Origin: Anthopleura xanthogrammica
Lineage: Eukaryota; Cnidaria; Anthozoa; Actiniaria; Actiniidae
Length of the DNA stretch: 64,000 bases
Reading direction: 5' to 3'
NCBI GenBank assembly: GCA_964019055.1
Contig: OZ025207.1
Location: forward strand, 24,248,617 to 24,312,616
In this document: piece after piece, positions 11,901-21,165 of the stretch
Numbering within the stretch: the stretch's first letter is position 1
Layout: each line of letters starts with the position of its first letter
The notes under the pieces: model-generated
What the model was told of the DNA's origin: nothing
The model's database searches: none
What the model saw: the letters and a program-made list of their open reading frames with translations, nothing else
Translations under genes and position numbers: made by a program

Positions 11901-12748
11901 AGTGTATGATGTATAGACTCAGGTACTCCCATATATAACCTACACTGGGATGTGTTACTAGTTAGTGTATGATGTATAGACTCAGGTACTCCCATATATA
12001 ACCTACACTGGGATGTGTTACTAGTTAGTGTATGGTGTATAGACCCAGGTACTCCCATATATAACCTACACTGGGATGTGTTACTAGTTAGTGTATGGTG
12101 TATACACCCAGGTACTCCCATATATAACCTACACTGGGATGTGTTACTAGTTAGTGTATGATGTATACACCCAGGAGATCCCATATATAACCTACACTGG
12201 GATGTGTTACTAGTTAGTGTATGGTGTATACACCCAGGTACTCCCATATATAACCTACACTGGGATGTGTTACTAGTTAGTGTATGATGTATACACCCAG
12301 GTACTCCCATATATAACCTACACTGGGATGTGCTACTAGTTAGTGTATGGTGTTTACACCCAGGTACTCCCATATATAACCTACACTGGGATGTGTTACT
12401 AGTTAGTGTATGGTGTTTACACCCAGGTACTCCCATATATAACCTACACTGGGATGTGTTACTAGTTAGTGTATGATGTATACACCCAGGAGATCCCATA
12501 TATAACCTACACTGGGATGTGTTACTAGTTAGTGTATGGTGTATACACCCAGGTACTCCCATATATAACCTACACTGGGATGTGTTACTAGTTAGTGTAT
12601 GGTGTTTACACCCAGGTACTCCCATATATAACCTACACTGGGATGTGTTACTAGTTAGTGTATGGTGTTTACACCCAGGTACTCCCATATATAACCTACA
12701 CTGGGATGTGTTACTAGTTAGTGTATGGTGTTTACACCCAGGTACTCA
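8976..12748 (-). repeat. 63-bp satellite array 1, about 60 copies
   Basis: Head-to-tail copies of a 63-bp unit. On the minus strand each unit contains GTTATATATGGGAGTACC, then a variable GGGTGTATACATCAT stretch, ACACTAACTAGTAAC and ACATCCCAGTGTAG. Units differ by a few substitutions (for example GTATAC or GTTTAC, TACTCC or GATCCC). Larger blocks are themselves duplicated: the block containing 9936-10145 recurs 756 bp (12 units) later at 10692-10901. Because 63 is a multiple of three, a frame of more than 1,200 codons stays open on the minus strand; I do not call it a gene. The array starts about 110 bp after the PARP stop codon. Confidence 0.95.
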
Positions 12749-13528
12749 TTCACTCACAATTTAGATGCCGAAATAAACTGATAATTGTTATTTGCCACTT
12801 TTGACTGTGAAAAAAAATATGTTGCATGGCTACTATTGAGGCCTTCTAGATAAGTTTAACCCTATTTCAATTCTTTTATAGTTTTCATCATTTCCAATTT
12901 TCATCAAAATTCCCATTTATACGAATAGCATATATAGCATAATAGCGTATATAGACTTTTGTGCGTATCTGAGTCAAACGCCGCGAAGTTCGGTAGAAAC
13001 TTAGGAAAATGTATGCCCAAACATAGGAACACTACTATTTTGTGTATTTTTCTTTTAGTCTAGCTCGCTTTGAAAATTTTGAAAACGACCTATATTCGTT
13101 TGTGCTGATCCAAAATTTGAACCTTTGATCATTTCTTGTTTCCGCACAAGGATGTACAACATTCAGCAGCAGCACCGTGCACGTGTACCCCGGGCCGGTC
13201 ATAACATGCTGATCGATGGCACCTTTGAAATAAAACTCTAGCGCATGCAAAAAATGGCTGCTCTAATATTTCAAAAATCTTTTTCACGAGACAATAGAAA
13301 TAAGTTGCTGCTAATCAGATATCTTCAAAGCCGGGGAAACCCCAACTCGACTGAGTTAAGAGGGAAAAGAGGGACTGTTAACAGTCTGTCATTGAAATAA
13401 TGGTTTATATTTTCGTTAGTGTAGCTTATTTGTATCTATTTACCTATTGATGGTGGTTTCGATTTGACGTTTTATAGATTAGCTACTAAAATGTCTTTTT
13501 ACATTCATCCTATTAGAACCATGCAATC
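12749..13528. other. Intergenic, nothing recognised
   Basis: Unique-looking AT-rich sequence between array 1 and a LINE tail. No ORF with family resemblance and no repeat structure seen. Confidence 0.5.
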
Positions 13529-13663
13529 ATGGCAAGTTCAGTCTCACTTCGATATACCGGTCCTTCTAAATGGAACGACCTGGATGATTACACCAAAAAT
13601 CTACCCCATAAAATATTTAAATCAACTATAAAGTCTTGTTTCCGGCAAACCTACTCATGCTAA
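13529..13663 (+). pseudogene. LINE C-terminal remnant
   Basis: A 44-codon piece ending in TAA. It contains LRYTGPSKWNDLD followed by a helix rich in K, F and S (HKIFKSTIKSCF). This is the pattern of the final residues of non-LTR ORF2 proteins, where a GPxxWNxLP block precedes a short basic end. It is too short to place in a clade. Confidence 0.55.
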
Positions 13664-13855
13664 TCCGATGAGTAATCAGAAACTATCTTCATTTTTCAAT
13701 CACATTTTTTATTAGTTTAAGAGGTATCCTAAAAATCTTTTTTCTTTTCCTTTGCAATATTTAATTTTTTTTCTTTTTTCTTTTGTGTGAATTTATTGTT
13801 GAATGTACTTTTTCATTGTTATATATTTTTCCTTTTGCCCTACCTTGTCTATATA

Positions 13856-14132
13856 TACAGTCATTGTCAAAAAGGTTGTCCGGTGAAAAAAGACTTAAAG
13901 ACCAAGAGAAGTATCACGTGATGATTTATTTGTTTCAAACGATATAAATTCTGATATAATTTCAAACTCTATAATGAGTAACAATGAACATAGAAAAACA
14001 ATTATTAACTCTACCTATACAATAATTGCTGGTATCGAGCATTTAGAGTGAGTGTATTAGGTATGACGAGACCGACATTTCTTTTGGTCTAAATCTCTTT
14101 TTTGGCGGACAACATTAATGACATTGACTGTA
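13856..14132. mobile_element. Tc1/mariner-like MITE, about 275 bp
   Basis: The ends are inverted and imperfect: CAGTCATTGTCA at 13858 and its near-complement TGACATTGACTG ending at 14130. The similarity continues inward for about 55 bp through TTGTCCG and AGACCAA. TA lies directly outside both ends, the usual Tc1/mariner target duplication. No transposase is encoded. Confidence 0.75.
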
Positions 14133-14863
14133 TGTAATTTTATTAACGTAGTTTGGTTGCTCAGCTCGATTAGCTTTATAGTTATTCTGAGTAACATTTA
14201 CCTTTTTCAGTTACATTTATATACATCTAATTGCAAGAAAGTTGTCATATAAAAATAGAAAATAGTTAAAATAACAAATAGCAAATAATTAGAAATATTT
14301 TTTCTTATCGTGATTCTAAACCCCCTCTAGATTAATCACAATAACTGCTTAAGAGAGAAAATGGTTTGAACCCAGGAGTAGTAGTGGAGTGAGTAATGTG
14401 ATCGTCCGGGTGAGTGTAGTCTTGAGAAAGTCTGTTGTTGGTGGAGACTAACGTTTCAACAACCTGAGCGGAAGTCATCTTCAGAGTAATATACCATCCA
14501 GATTATTTCAAAAGTATCAGTGTATACCTTGAAAACAGTGAAATAATTACATCTGTTTTGCAAAAATAATTAATTTCTTTTTTTTTATTTTCTATTTTTA
14601 TATGACAAAGTTCTTGCAATTAGGTGTTTATGTATATTGTAAAATTGTATCATCGTAGGGTAATAATAAAGAACTGTTGTTGTTGTTTTGGTGGTGGTGG
14701 TTCTTGTTGTTGTTGTTGTCGATGTTGTTGTCGGGACCCTAAATAAACTCCCCCGGCGTTCACCTTGCGTCTGTTCGAGGGTTGGTGGTGGTGGTGGTTG
14801 TTTAACAATTTATAAAACGCAATTCATCAGAATCTTGTTCCACGTTCACTTAAATTTTTGTTT
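14133..14863. other. Intergenic with low-complexity and possible repeat remnant
   Basis: Bases about 14395-14490 (GAGACTAACGTTTCAACAAC region) look like a dispersed repeat rather than unique sequence. I cannot assign a family. GTT/GGT trinucleotide-rich tracts lie at about 14675-14735 and 14780-14800. No gene seen. Confidence 0.35.
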
Positions 14864-14868
14864 AAAAA
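14864..14868 (-). terminator. RNA polymerase III T5 terminator
   Basis: A run of five T on the minus strand begins five bases after the 3' end of the tRNA-Leu, at the expected place for Pol III termination. Confidence 0.7.
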
Positions 14869-14873
14869 TATTT

Positions 14874-14957
14874 TGTCAGGAGTGGGATTCGAACCCACGC
14901 CTACAGATGTAGACTGCGACCTGAACGCAGCGCCTTAGACCGCTCGGCCATCCTGAC
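14874..14957 (-). tRNA. tRNA-Leu, anticodon CAG
   Basis: An 84-nt type II tRNA on the minus strand. The acceptor stem GTCAGGA pairs with TCCTGAC, with discriminator A. The A box lies in GATGGCCGAGCGGTCTAAGG and the B box in GGGTTCGAATCCC. The anticodon stem CTGCG/CGCAG holds the loop TTCAGGT with anticodon CAG. The variable arm is long (TCTACATCTGTAGGC), as leucine tRNAs require. No intron. A T5 terminator follows. All stems pair, so it looks functional. Confidence 0.95.
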
Positions 14958-15550
14958 ACTACACACTTACTCTTCCTTTTCTCTTGTATATAATCACAGT
15001 CATCATGTCCCCAAGCACATGTAGGTAATGACATTGCAGATGGTCCATACATGCTGGCTGGTGTACATTCATCATAATACAATTGCAGCAGGTAGTGCAA
15101 ACATTTTGTTGGGAAGACCTTGGTGTTAAAACTTTTTGCAGTTTCATCCAGTTTCAAGGCAGAAAACTTCAATTCCTCAAACTTTAATTTAGCATGTTGT
15201 TTCATGGTTCGAGAAAAAACTTTCGGCCACTTTAGGTAGGGCACCTACGTATGGAGCTTAGAACACCTAGCATACACAGGGGGTTGGGGATAAACTTTTC
15301 CTGAGCTTGATTTTCGTTCTCTGATGTTTCCTATGGCAATTTCCACTATTATTGCATATAATCATGTTCTAAAACTATATAATTTCGATTATTTTAAGGT
15401 ATAATTTTTTTTCCAAACATATACAAGCACTAATTCAAGAAAATCTAAATCCAAGCCTAAGTGTACGAGGCATGTACATTATTCCATGCATGGAAACATT
15501 TCTGACAGACTTGAAAAACAGAAATACAAAACGACTTTGCGATTTAACTC
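14958..15550. other. Intergenic, nothing recognised
   Basis: Lies between the tRNA and the polyA site of the cysteine-rich gene. Some short frames are open on the minus strand, but none has splice context or family resemblance. Confidence 0.45.
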
Positions 15551-15556
15551 TTTATT
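15551..15556 (-). terminator. Polyadenylation signal AATAAA of the cysteine-rich gene
   Basis: AATAAA on the minus strand, about 95 nt after the stop codon at 15650-15652. Confidence 0.65.
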
Positions 15557-15649
15557 TTGATTCACCAAGAATGGTTACACTAAACTATTGCTACTTTCCG
15601 TTTTTGTTTTGCTTTGTTTTGAAGCCATAGGTACAGTCAGTTATTTTCT

Positions 15650-15748
15650 TTATTGACGGCAGAAAATGCAATTGGAATTACGACAATGTCCAAGTTTGCA
15701 TTCGCAACGTTTGGCACACTTGCATGCGGTTTTTCTCCACGGTACGTT
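15650..15748 (-). CDS. Cysteine-rich gene, exon 3 (seven-cysteine C-terminal domain)
   Basis: The acceptor is a T-rich tract ending ATGCAG at 15749-15754. The exon encodes 32 residues, of which seven are cysteine and many are basic, then TAA. It is too short to stand out without the upstream exons. Confidence 0.8.
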   Translation of the reverse strand, partial: NVPWRKTACKCAKRCECKLGHCRNSNCIFCRQ

Positions 15749-17556
15749 CTGCATAAGGATTAAAAAAAAATATGTAGAAGCTATTAATTCCTAATTAATA
15801 TTACTGAAGTAATTTTTTTTTCTTGGCATTAACCAGTTTGAAAAGGTCTTAATCAGGTACCGTAGAGCATAAGACTAGAGCACCTGGGGGGGTTGGGGGC
15901 ATACTCCCCCGAAAAAAAAAATTGAAATTGAGACCCTCGGAAGTGCGATTTTGAAAAAGAGGAGAAATCGAGAAAAGCTGGAGTATTTTAAAGTAATTCA
16001 AAATTGTGGCAAAATTACTGGATGGGCTGTATCCCCCAAGCGCCCCAATGCTCCGCGGTCCCTGTCTTTCTTCTGCATCCGAGAGAAATAGAGAGAAAAT
16101 GAGAGAAAATGAAAAATGAGAGACAGACAGACAGAGTTTGTATTTCCACTTACACATCCTGGCAAGGTCGGTGGACAAGTATTTGTAATACTGTTCGCCT
16201 GAGCGATGTAGCGTCCCATGCTGTTTGCATTCATACAGTCTTCAAAACATTGTTTCTCCGCTTTGTAATCAGTGTCACAATAATATGGCCAACTGCTCCA
16301 TGATAGGAAAAACACGGGATATCCAGGAAGGATCGGATTGGAGGCCCCTGCAAGGTTTAACAGAAATGAAAACTTATCTTGTTCTTTCTTTAAAAAGAAA
16401 CTCTAGAAAATTTGAGGAAACTCCCCCCAACTACTAGTAATGGCTTTTAAAGAAACTTAGAGTTGTCCTAATGGACTATTTTGACGATGCGGCGGCCATT
16501 TTGGTAGGAGGAAAATATACAAATCTTTGTTACACTTATGGCGTCGATTTAAATTAACGTTTCATCCCTAGACAACTTGACAAGAAATAAATTAAGAAGA
16601 TGGGCATGAAAGAAAGACAAATAAACTAAACTCTCTATTTTATCCGACATTTTTTTTTCTTTTGCCCCCTGGACGCCCCATAATGCATTGCGATTCAAGA
16701 TGTGAAAATAATGACTGATACTACGTAGAAAAATGAAATGCTCGTCACTTAACCAGCATGACAGGGCCAGAAAAACCCAGGATTTGTTTTTTTCTTTATC
16801 AGATCCTACGTATGCCCCCCGCATCTAGTAAAAAGTTATTTTCATTAATTCAGATTCAAGATGGCAGCCGTATCGTCGAAGTAGTCCATTCGCAACGACG
16901 ACCAAGTACTTTGAACCAATTAGAGCCAGTTTTAGACTTCGTTACTCATGAAATTAAAATCAGAGATAAATTAAGGCTCGTACCACTAAGCCAATTGTAT
17001 ATGCCAAGACAAGGATAGTAGTGTGATGCACAATGCAAGCGACCGGAAATTGCGCCATCAAAAATGTCATGCAAATCCAACCCTGACATATCCCTCTTGG
17101 AACATTTTGTCACGCGTACAAGAAGCATCACAACCAGCCCAGAGGGCTTTATTACTTCAAGAATTTCTTGATTAAATTCCTGATTATATTCTTATCTATT
17201 CCCGGGCAATTGTATCTCAGGCTGGTTTCCAGGTTTTCATGTGGTTTTAACGGTAGTAGAAATTGTCATCTAATATGCCATATACCAGGGGCGGCGTAGA
17301 CGGGGGGGGGGGGGGGGGGAGGGGGAGGCTAGGGGTGCTGGAGCCTCCCCAGCTTTTTCAAAAAGTTGTGAGGTTTTGGTAGATATATTAAGCTGAAGCC
17401 CCCCCCCCCACCTACCTTTTTCAAAACGTTGTCAATCCCCCCCCCCCCCCCCCACTTAAAAAAACGCTGCGCCGCCCCTGTACATGTATACTTACATGGT
17501 ACAACGGCAGAAGCACCTGCGACCAAACACAATGCCAGGAAAATCAACTTCATCAT
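15650..17556 (-). CDS. Small secreted cysteine-rich protein, complete (3 coding exons)
   Basis: Coding exons at 17496-17556, 16154-16347 and 15650-15748 (minus strand) join in phase (1, then 0) to a 117-residue product. The first exon is a signal peptide: Met-Met-Lys, then a hydrophobic core, with likely cleavage after ASA. The mature part has 12 cysteines: five in exon 2 and seven in exon 3. Exon 3 has the spacing CxC-x3-CxC-x4-C-x4-C-x2-C before the stop. All splice sites are canonical (donors GTAAGT). A TATA box, a 5'UTR exon and an AATAAA complete the gene. The protein is probably exported to the extracellular space or venom/mucus secretions. Small cysteine-rich secreted proteins in cnidarians include toxins, antimicrobial peptides and biomineralisation proteins. 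I do not recognise the family, so no function is claimed. Confidence 0.8.
16154..16347 (-). CDS. Cysteine-rich gene, exon 2
   Basis: The acceptor is ACCTTGCAG and the donor is GTAAGT at 16148-16153. It encodes a hydrophobic, aromatic stretch (FFLSWSSWPYYC) followed by an acidic C-x3-C pair (CFEDC) and ends C-PPTLPG-C. Five cysteines. It enters in phase 1 and ends in phase 0. Confidence 0.8.
17284..17480. mobile_element. MITE-like insertion with AGGGGCGGCG ends
   Basis: AGGGGCGGCG at about 17287 and its complement CGCCGCCCCT near 17470 bracket about 195 bp. The interior holds G and C homopolymers (17300-17319, 17399-17410 and 17436-17453). It lies in intron 1 of the cysteine-rich gene, directly next to the signal-peptide exon's donor. 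Confidence 0.6.
17496..17556 (-). CDS. Cysteine-rich gene, exon 1 (signal peptide)
   Basis: Two ATGs in tandem (17554-17556 and 17551-17553) begin a 20-residue secretory signal with core LIFLALCLVAGASA. The donor is GTAAGT at 17490-17495. Upstream, TTCTCTGATTAG just before the start is a plausible acceptor for the 5'UTR exon at 18015. Confidence 0.8.
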
Positions 17557-18014
17557 CTTCCTAATCAGAGAAAAACTTTAACACTGTATACTTCGAAACT
17601 TTACGAGGATGCTGAGAAAGCTCAATATCAACTGATTTTGAAGGGCAGGTGTTAGCTTCCTCAGACACGGAACACATGCGCCCAAATCTGCACGGGAAGC
17701 ATGCTAATGCGCCGCCTCTCAACAATAACAATGTAATATCGGGTTTGATTCCCGGGCTCGGTTTCGTATGTGAGAAGAAGTTGTTAGATGCTTCTCTTCT
17801 GAGCTTCGAGGGTTGTTCTCCTGGTACTCCAATTTTCCTCCCTCCGTAAAAATCAACTCCTAAATTCCTATTCGATCTGGAGTCGAGTTTCCTAGTCATG
17901 AGTCTCTGGATCGGGAGACTGGGCCATCTCTCCCTGCATGTTCGCCGTAAAATAAATTACACTATAATACTAAAACCACCATAGCGTCTATCATAATAAA
18001 AAGTTCTTACTTAC

Positions 18015-18082
18015 CAATATAACTGGTTGTAGTTATTTTAAAACTCTGATCTGGGTCTCTTCCAAAACCGACTGAGATATAG
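18015..18082 (-). other. 5'UTR exon of the cysteine-rich gene
   Basis: The donor ATTG|GTAAGTAAG lies at 18014/18015 and a TATA box 25-30 bases above the likely start site. The acceptor would be at about 17561. The upper border (transcription start) is approximate. Confidence 0.55.
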
Positions 18083-18105
18083 TTCATTCCTCATAAGAGA
18101 CACGC

Positions 18106-18112
18106 TTTTATA
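18106..18112 (-). promoter_or_regulatory. TATA box of the cysteine-rich gene
   Basis: GGTATAAAAGCG on the minus strand, a near-perfect TATA box. It predicts a start about 25-35 nt downstream, near 18075-18085, within the 5'UTR exon. Confidence 0.6.
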
Positions 18113-18335
18113 CCTTTTAACTTGACACAGCTGAGTAAATCTTGCCATTTAATAAATCCTCTTTGTCAACAAAACAACAGCCTCTTTCTAAATCTCCCGT
18201 GCAATTAAAAACTAATAATTAAGTAAAGTAAATACAAAAAAAAAGTCAAATTTTGCCATCTGCTTCGTTATTATTAGCAGCAAGACTGAGAACTGAAGCT
18301 TTTAGCATCAATAAACTAATATGCATGTCGACAGT

Positions 18336-18480
18336 TTGAAAGAGCAGGTGTGGCTCAGTTGGTTAGTTTGCTGCTTGCTAACAAGAGGCACATAGTTAGG
18401 TCCACTCTCTCTCTGGATATATTAATCATTTTATAAAGACTTCCATGTAAAGAAGTTTTTATACTTATGGAACAATCGTT
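18336..18480 (+). mobile_element. tRNA-derived SINE, copy 1
   Basis: GTGTGGCTCAGTTGGTTAG holds a Pol III A box (TGGCTCAGTTGG). The B-box position reads GTTAGGTCC, a mutated form of the GTTCGATCC found in copy 2 at 39288-39296. Both copies begin near a GTCGACAG...TTTGAAAGAGCAG stretch. A CT microsatellite follows. Confidence 0.65.
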
Positions 18481-18494
18481 TTTAAATAAAGGTG

Positions 18495-18496
<2 letters not shown>

Positions 18497-18568
<72 letters not shown>
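18497..18568 (+). repeat. (CT)n microsatellite
   Basis: About 36 perfect CT units. Confidence 0.97.
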
Positions 18569-18571
<3 letters not shown>

Positions 18572-18786
18572 TTTCTTTTCCCAACACCTGTTCAACTTGT
18601 TTTCGTGACTGAAATAGTTTTGAAAGAATACTGAATAAATACTTGAAATCAAATTAGAAGTATTATTTAATTAAAAACAAACACGATTCTTTGTTTACAA
18701 GAGATATGTCGAATTTGAACTATAGCGAAAGGGCTGAAAAACGTGTGCGCATGCGAAAAACGAAAAACTTGTATTAAGAATAAACT
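18569..18786 (+). repeat. Dispersed 218-bp repeat, copy 1
   Basis: Nearly identical to 45081-45298, which also follows CT dinucleotides. Contains TTAATTTCTTTTCCCAACA, and ends CTTGTATTAAGAATAA in both. Probably part of a SINE or other retroelement; no coding capacity. Confidence 0.7.
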
Positions 18787-20331
18787 AATAGCGGAGCTCC
18801 CGCGCGGGCCGAAGGCCCGCGCGAGCGGAGCACCATACTTAAGAAAAAATGGTAACCCATCGAGTTGATTTTTCATGGCTTGATTACGTCATCACCTTGT
18901 CCATACATACATACATACATACATACATACATACATACATACGTACATACATACGTACGTCCGTCCGTGTACCACTTTGCACAGGGTTCCCGCGCGCTTT
19001 GCTTACTCACAAGTGCACAGAAAAATTGCAATAATGTAGTCAAAGATGGATCAAGAAGTATTTTTTCTTATTTTTGAAATGCGAAAAATACGTTTAATCG
19101 AAGTCATGTCTGTCTTAAAGTGAACAAAAACAATTTTTTGACTTTAGCGACTTGCTAAAGAAGATTTAGCGAGGGAAAGCGAGGGAAGATTCTTAATCTT
19201 ACGATGAAGTTTCGTGACTGAAACTTCAGTGAGAGAAAAAGTGGCCTGTAGACCAGAAAAACCTGATTATACTGCAAGAATGATATTTCAGTTCCGTAGA
19301 AAACACTTCATAGAAGGTAAATTCATTAATTTTAACTAATATTTCGTAAAAAAACGACAAGAAATGTGTAAACTAGCTGGAGAAACTCTCAGACAAGCCA
19401 AGGACGTTGGTTCGGCAAACATTGTCAGAAAAACTTGGATAGTTTGTCGTTTTTACTGCATTCTAGATTTTTATCATCTTTTTCTTCATTACTTGTGAAC
19501 CAAAAAAGCGATATTTGAAGCTTTAATTTTTTGTTTTTGATATCATTTCAAGAAAAAAGGCTAGCTAAGACTTAGTAAAAAGACTTGGTTCTTTGAAAAA
19601 ATATATTTGACGGCAAGCGAACCTCACGCGAAGTCAAAACAAGATTCCAGTTTCATAATCATATGAATATTTTGACATTTTTATAGATAATTTATTTTAA
19701 TGTTGAATGAAATATGAAAAAGGAATACATATCACACCAAATATTTGCTATTTATCGGGCTTTTCCAGCTATTACTATTACACAATCGCAAAAATGACGA
19801 GCTTGTTTTTTTTTTTATAGATAAGCTTATGTTTTTGTAAGATATTTCGCTCGATAATAAAGTTAAGAATAAATCTGAAAAAAACAACTTTTCAAAGACC
19901 AACTTACTAACAAAGAAAATTATTATCTTGCATTAATGAATATGTCTCTTTTTACATGTGAAGTTCAAGTGAATGTAAGCTTAAGCTTATCAGTAATAAT
20001 TTTCGACAATTTTCAGTGTAGTTCACTTTCCACCTAAAAAACTTACAACTTTGATTACTAAGATTTGCTGAATGAAATCCTTTGTTCTATACATGTATTT
20101 ATATGTTCTACAATCTATAATTATTTTTCTTCGAATTGAAAAGTTTTGTAATGCTTTTGAAGGCTTAAGATAATGGTTTTTCTTTTAGTTTTTCCTCCTG
20201 GATTCTGGTAAAATCAAACGAAGTGGTAACGCTATAACCAGCGTTATGCCGCGTCACACAATTGTCACGTTTTTAGCACTAAATATACTATTTATGGGAG
20301 CTCCGCTTTTAGGCAGTGCCTAAATCTATAT
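18787..20331. mobile_element. 1.5-kb non-coding mobile element with AGCGGAGCTCCC ends, copy 1
   Basis: The left end AGCGGAGCTCCC (18790-18801) is matched by the inverted GGGAGCTCCGCT at 20296-20307. A second, somewhat shorter copy in the same orientation lies at 37895-39185. Just inside the left end is a GC-rich palindrome (GCGCGGGCC GAA GGCCCGCGC), absent from copy 2. A CATA microsatellite spans about 18900-18955. No ORF. The class is not clear. Confidence 0.7.
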
Positions 20332-21036
20332 TATTAGTTTCTTGATGGGTCCTGTTATTCATGCTGTATTCGTGCATCTTACAGGGTTTATTTATTGATA
20401 TTAGTTTCTTGATGGGTCCTGTTATTCATGCTGTATTCGTGCATCTTACAGGGTTTATTTATTGATATTAGTTTCTTGATGGGTCCTGTTATTCATGCTG
20501 TGTTCGTGCATCTTACAGGGTTTATTTATTGATATTAGTTTCTTGATGGGTCCTGTTATTCATGCTGTATTCGTGCATCTTACAGGGTTTATTTATTAGT
20601 TTCTTGATGGGTCCTGTTATTCATGCTGTATTCGTGCATCTTACAGGGTTTATTTATTGATATTAGTTTCTTGATGGGTCCTGTTATTCATGCTGTATTC
20701 GTGCATCTTACAGGGTTTATTTATTGATATTAGTTTCTTGATGGGTCCTGTTATTCATGCTGTATTCGTGCATCTTACAGGGTTTATTTATTAGTTTCTT
20801 GATGGGTCCTGTTATTCATGCTGTATTCGTGCATCTTACAGGGTTTATTTATTAGTTTCTTGATGGGTCCTGTTATTCATGCTGTATTCGTGCATCTTAC
20901 AGGGTTTATTTATTAGTTTCTTGATGGGTCCTGTTATTCATGCTGTATTCGTGCATCTTACAGGGTTTATTTATTAGTTTCTTGATGGGTCCTGTTATTC
21001 ATGCTGTATTCGTGCATCTTACAGGGTTTATTTATT
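20332..21036 (+). repeat. Minisatellite, 60-66-bp unit, about 11 copies
   Basis: Each unit contains TTAGTTTCTTGATGGGTCCT and ends GTGCATCTTACAGGGTTTAT. Two length forms differ by a TTGATA block. The array ends ten bases before the acceptor of the first recognised FBH1 exon, so every unit places a CTTACAG acceptor-like motif upstream of the true site. Confidence 0.95.
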
Positions 21037-21045
21037 GATCTCCAG

Positions 21046-21165
21046 GTGGAATAATGGGAGATACTGTTGGCCAATTGGCTATCATATGCAGAACCAATTT
21101 TGGAGTATTTTCCGAGGCTTCACGTTTATGTCACCATGGGAACAACCTCAGAGTGGCCTTTGCTG
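21046..21165 (+). CDS. FBH1: FBH1 exon: motif IV region
   Basis: The acceptor GATCTCCAG ends at 21045. The donor is GTGTAAG at 21166, chosen because only this phase keeps the next exon open. It encodes GDTVGQLAIICRTN and LRVAFAG, matching the FBH1 stretch GQVALLSRTN...IHLIGG. Confidence 0.78.

Noticed and set aside
8954..12688. A 1,244-codon minus-strand reading frame as a repeat-protein gene
   Set aside because: It is produced by a 63-bp tandem repeat whose length is a multiple of three. The antisense frame is also open in pieces, unit differences are not biased to silent sites by eye, and no promoter or splice context was found.
16758..17018. Possible exon on the plus strand
   Set aside because: No family resemblance, no convincing splice signals, and it lies in an intron of the minus-strand cysteine-rich gene.
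18346..18415. A tRNA gene
   Set aside because: It has an A-box-like motif, but no closed acceptor or anticodon stem and a damaged B box; a SINE head explains it.
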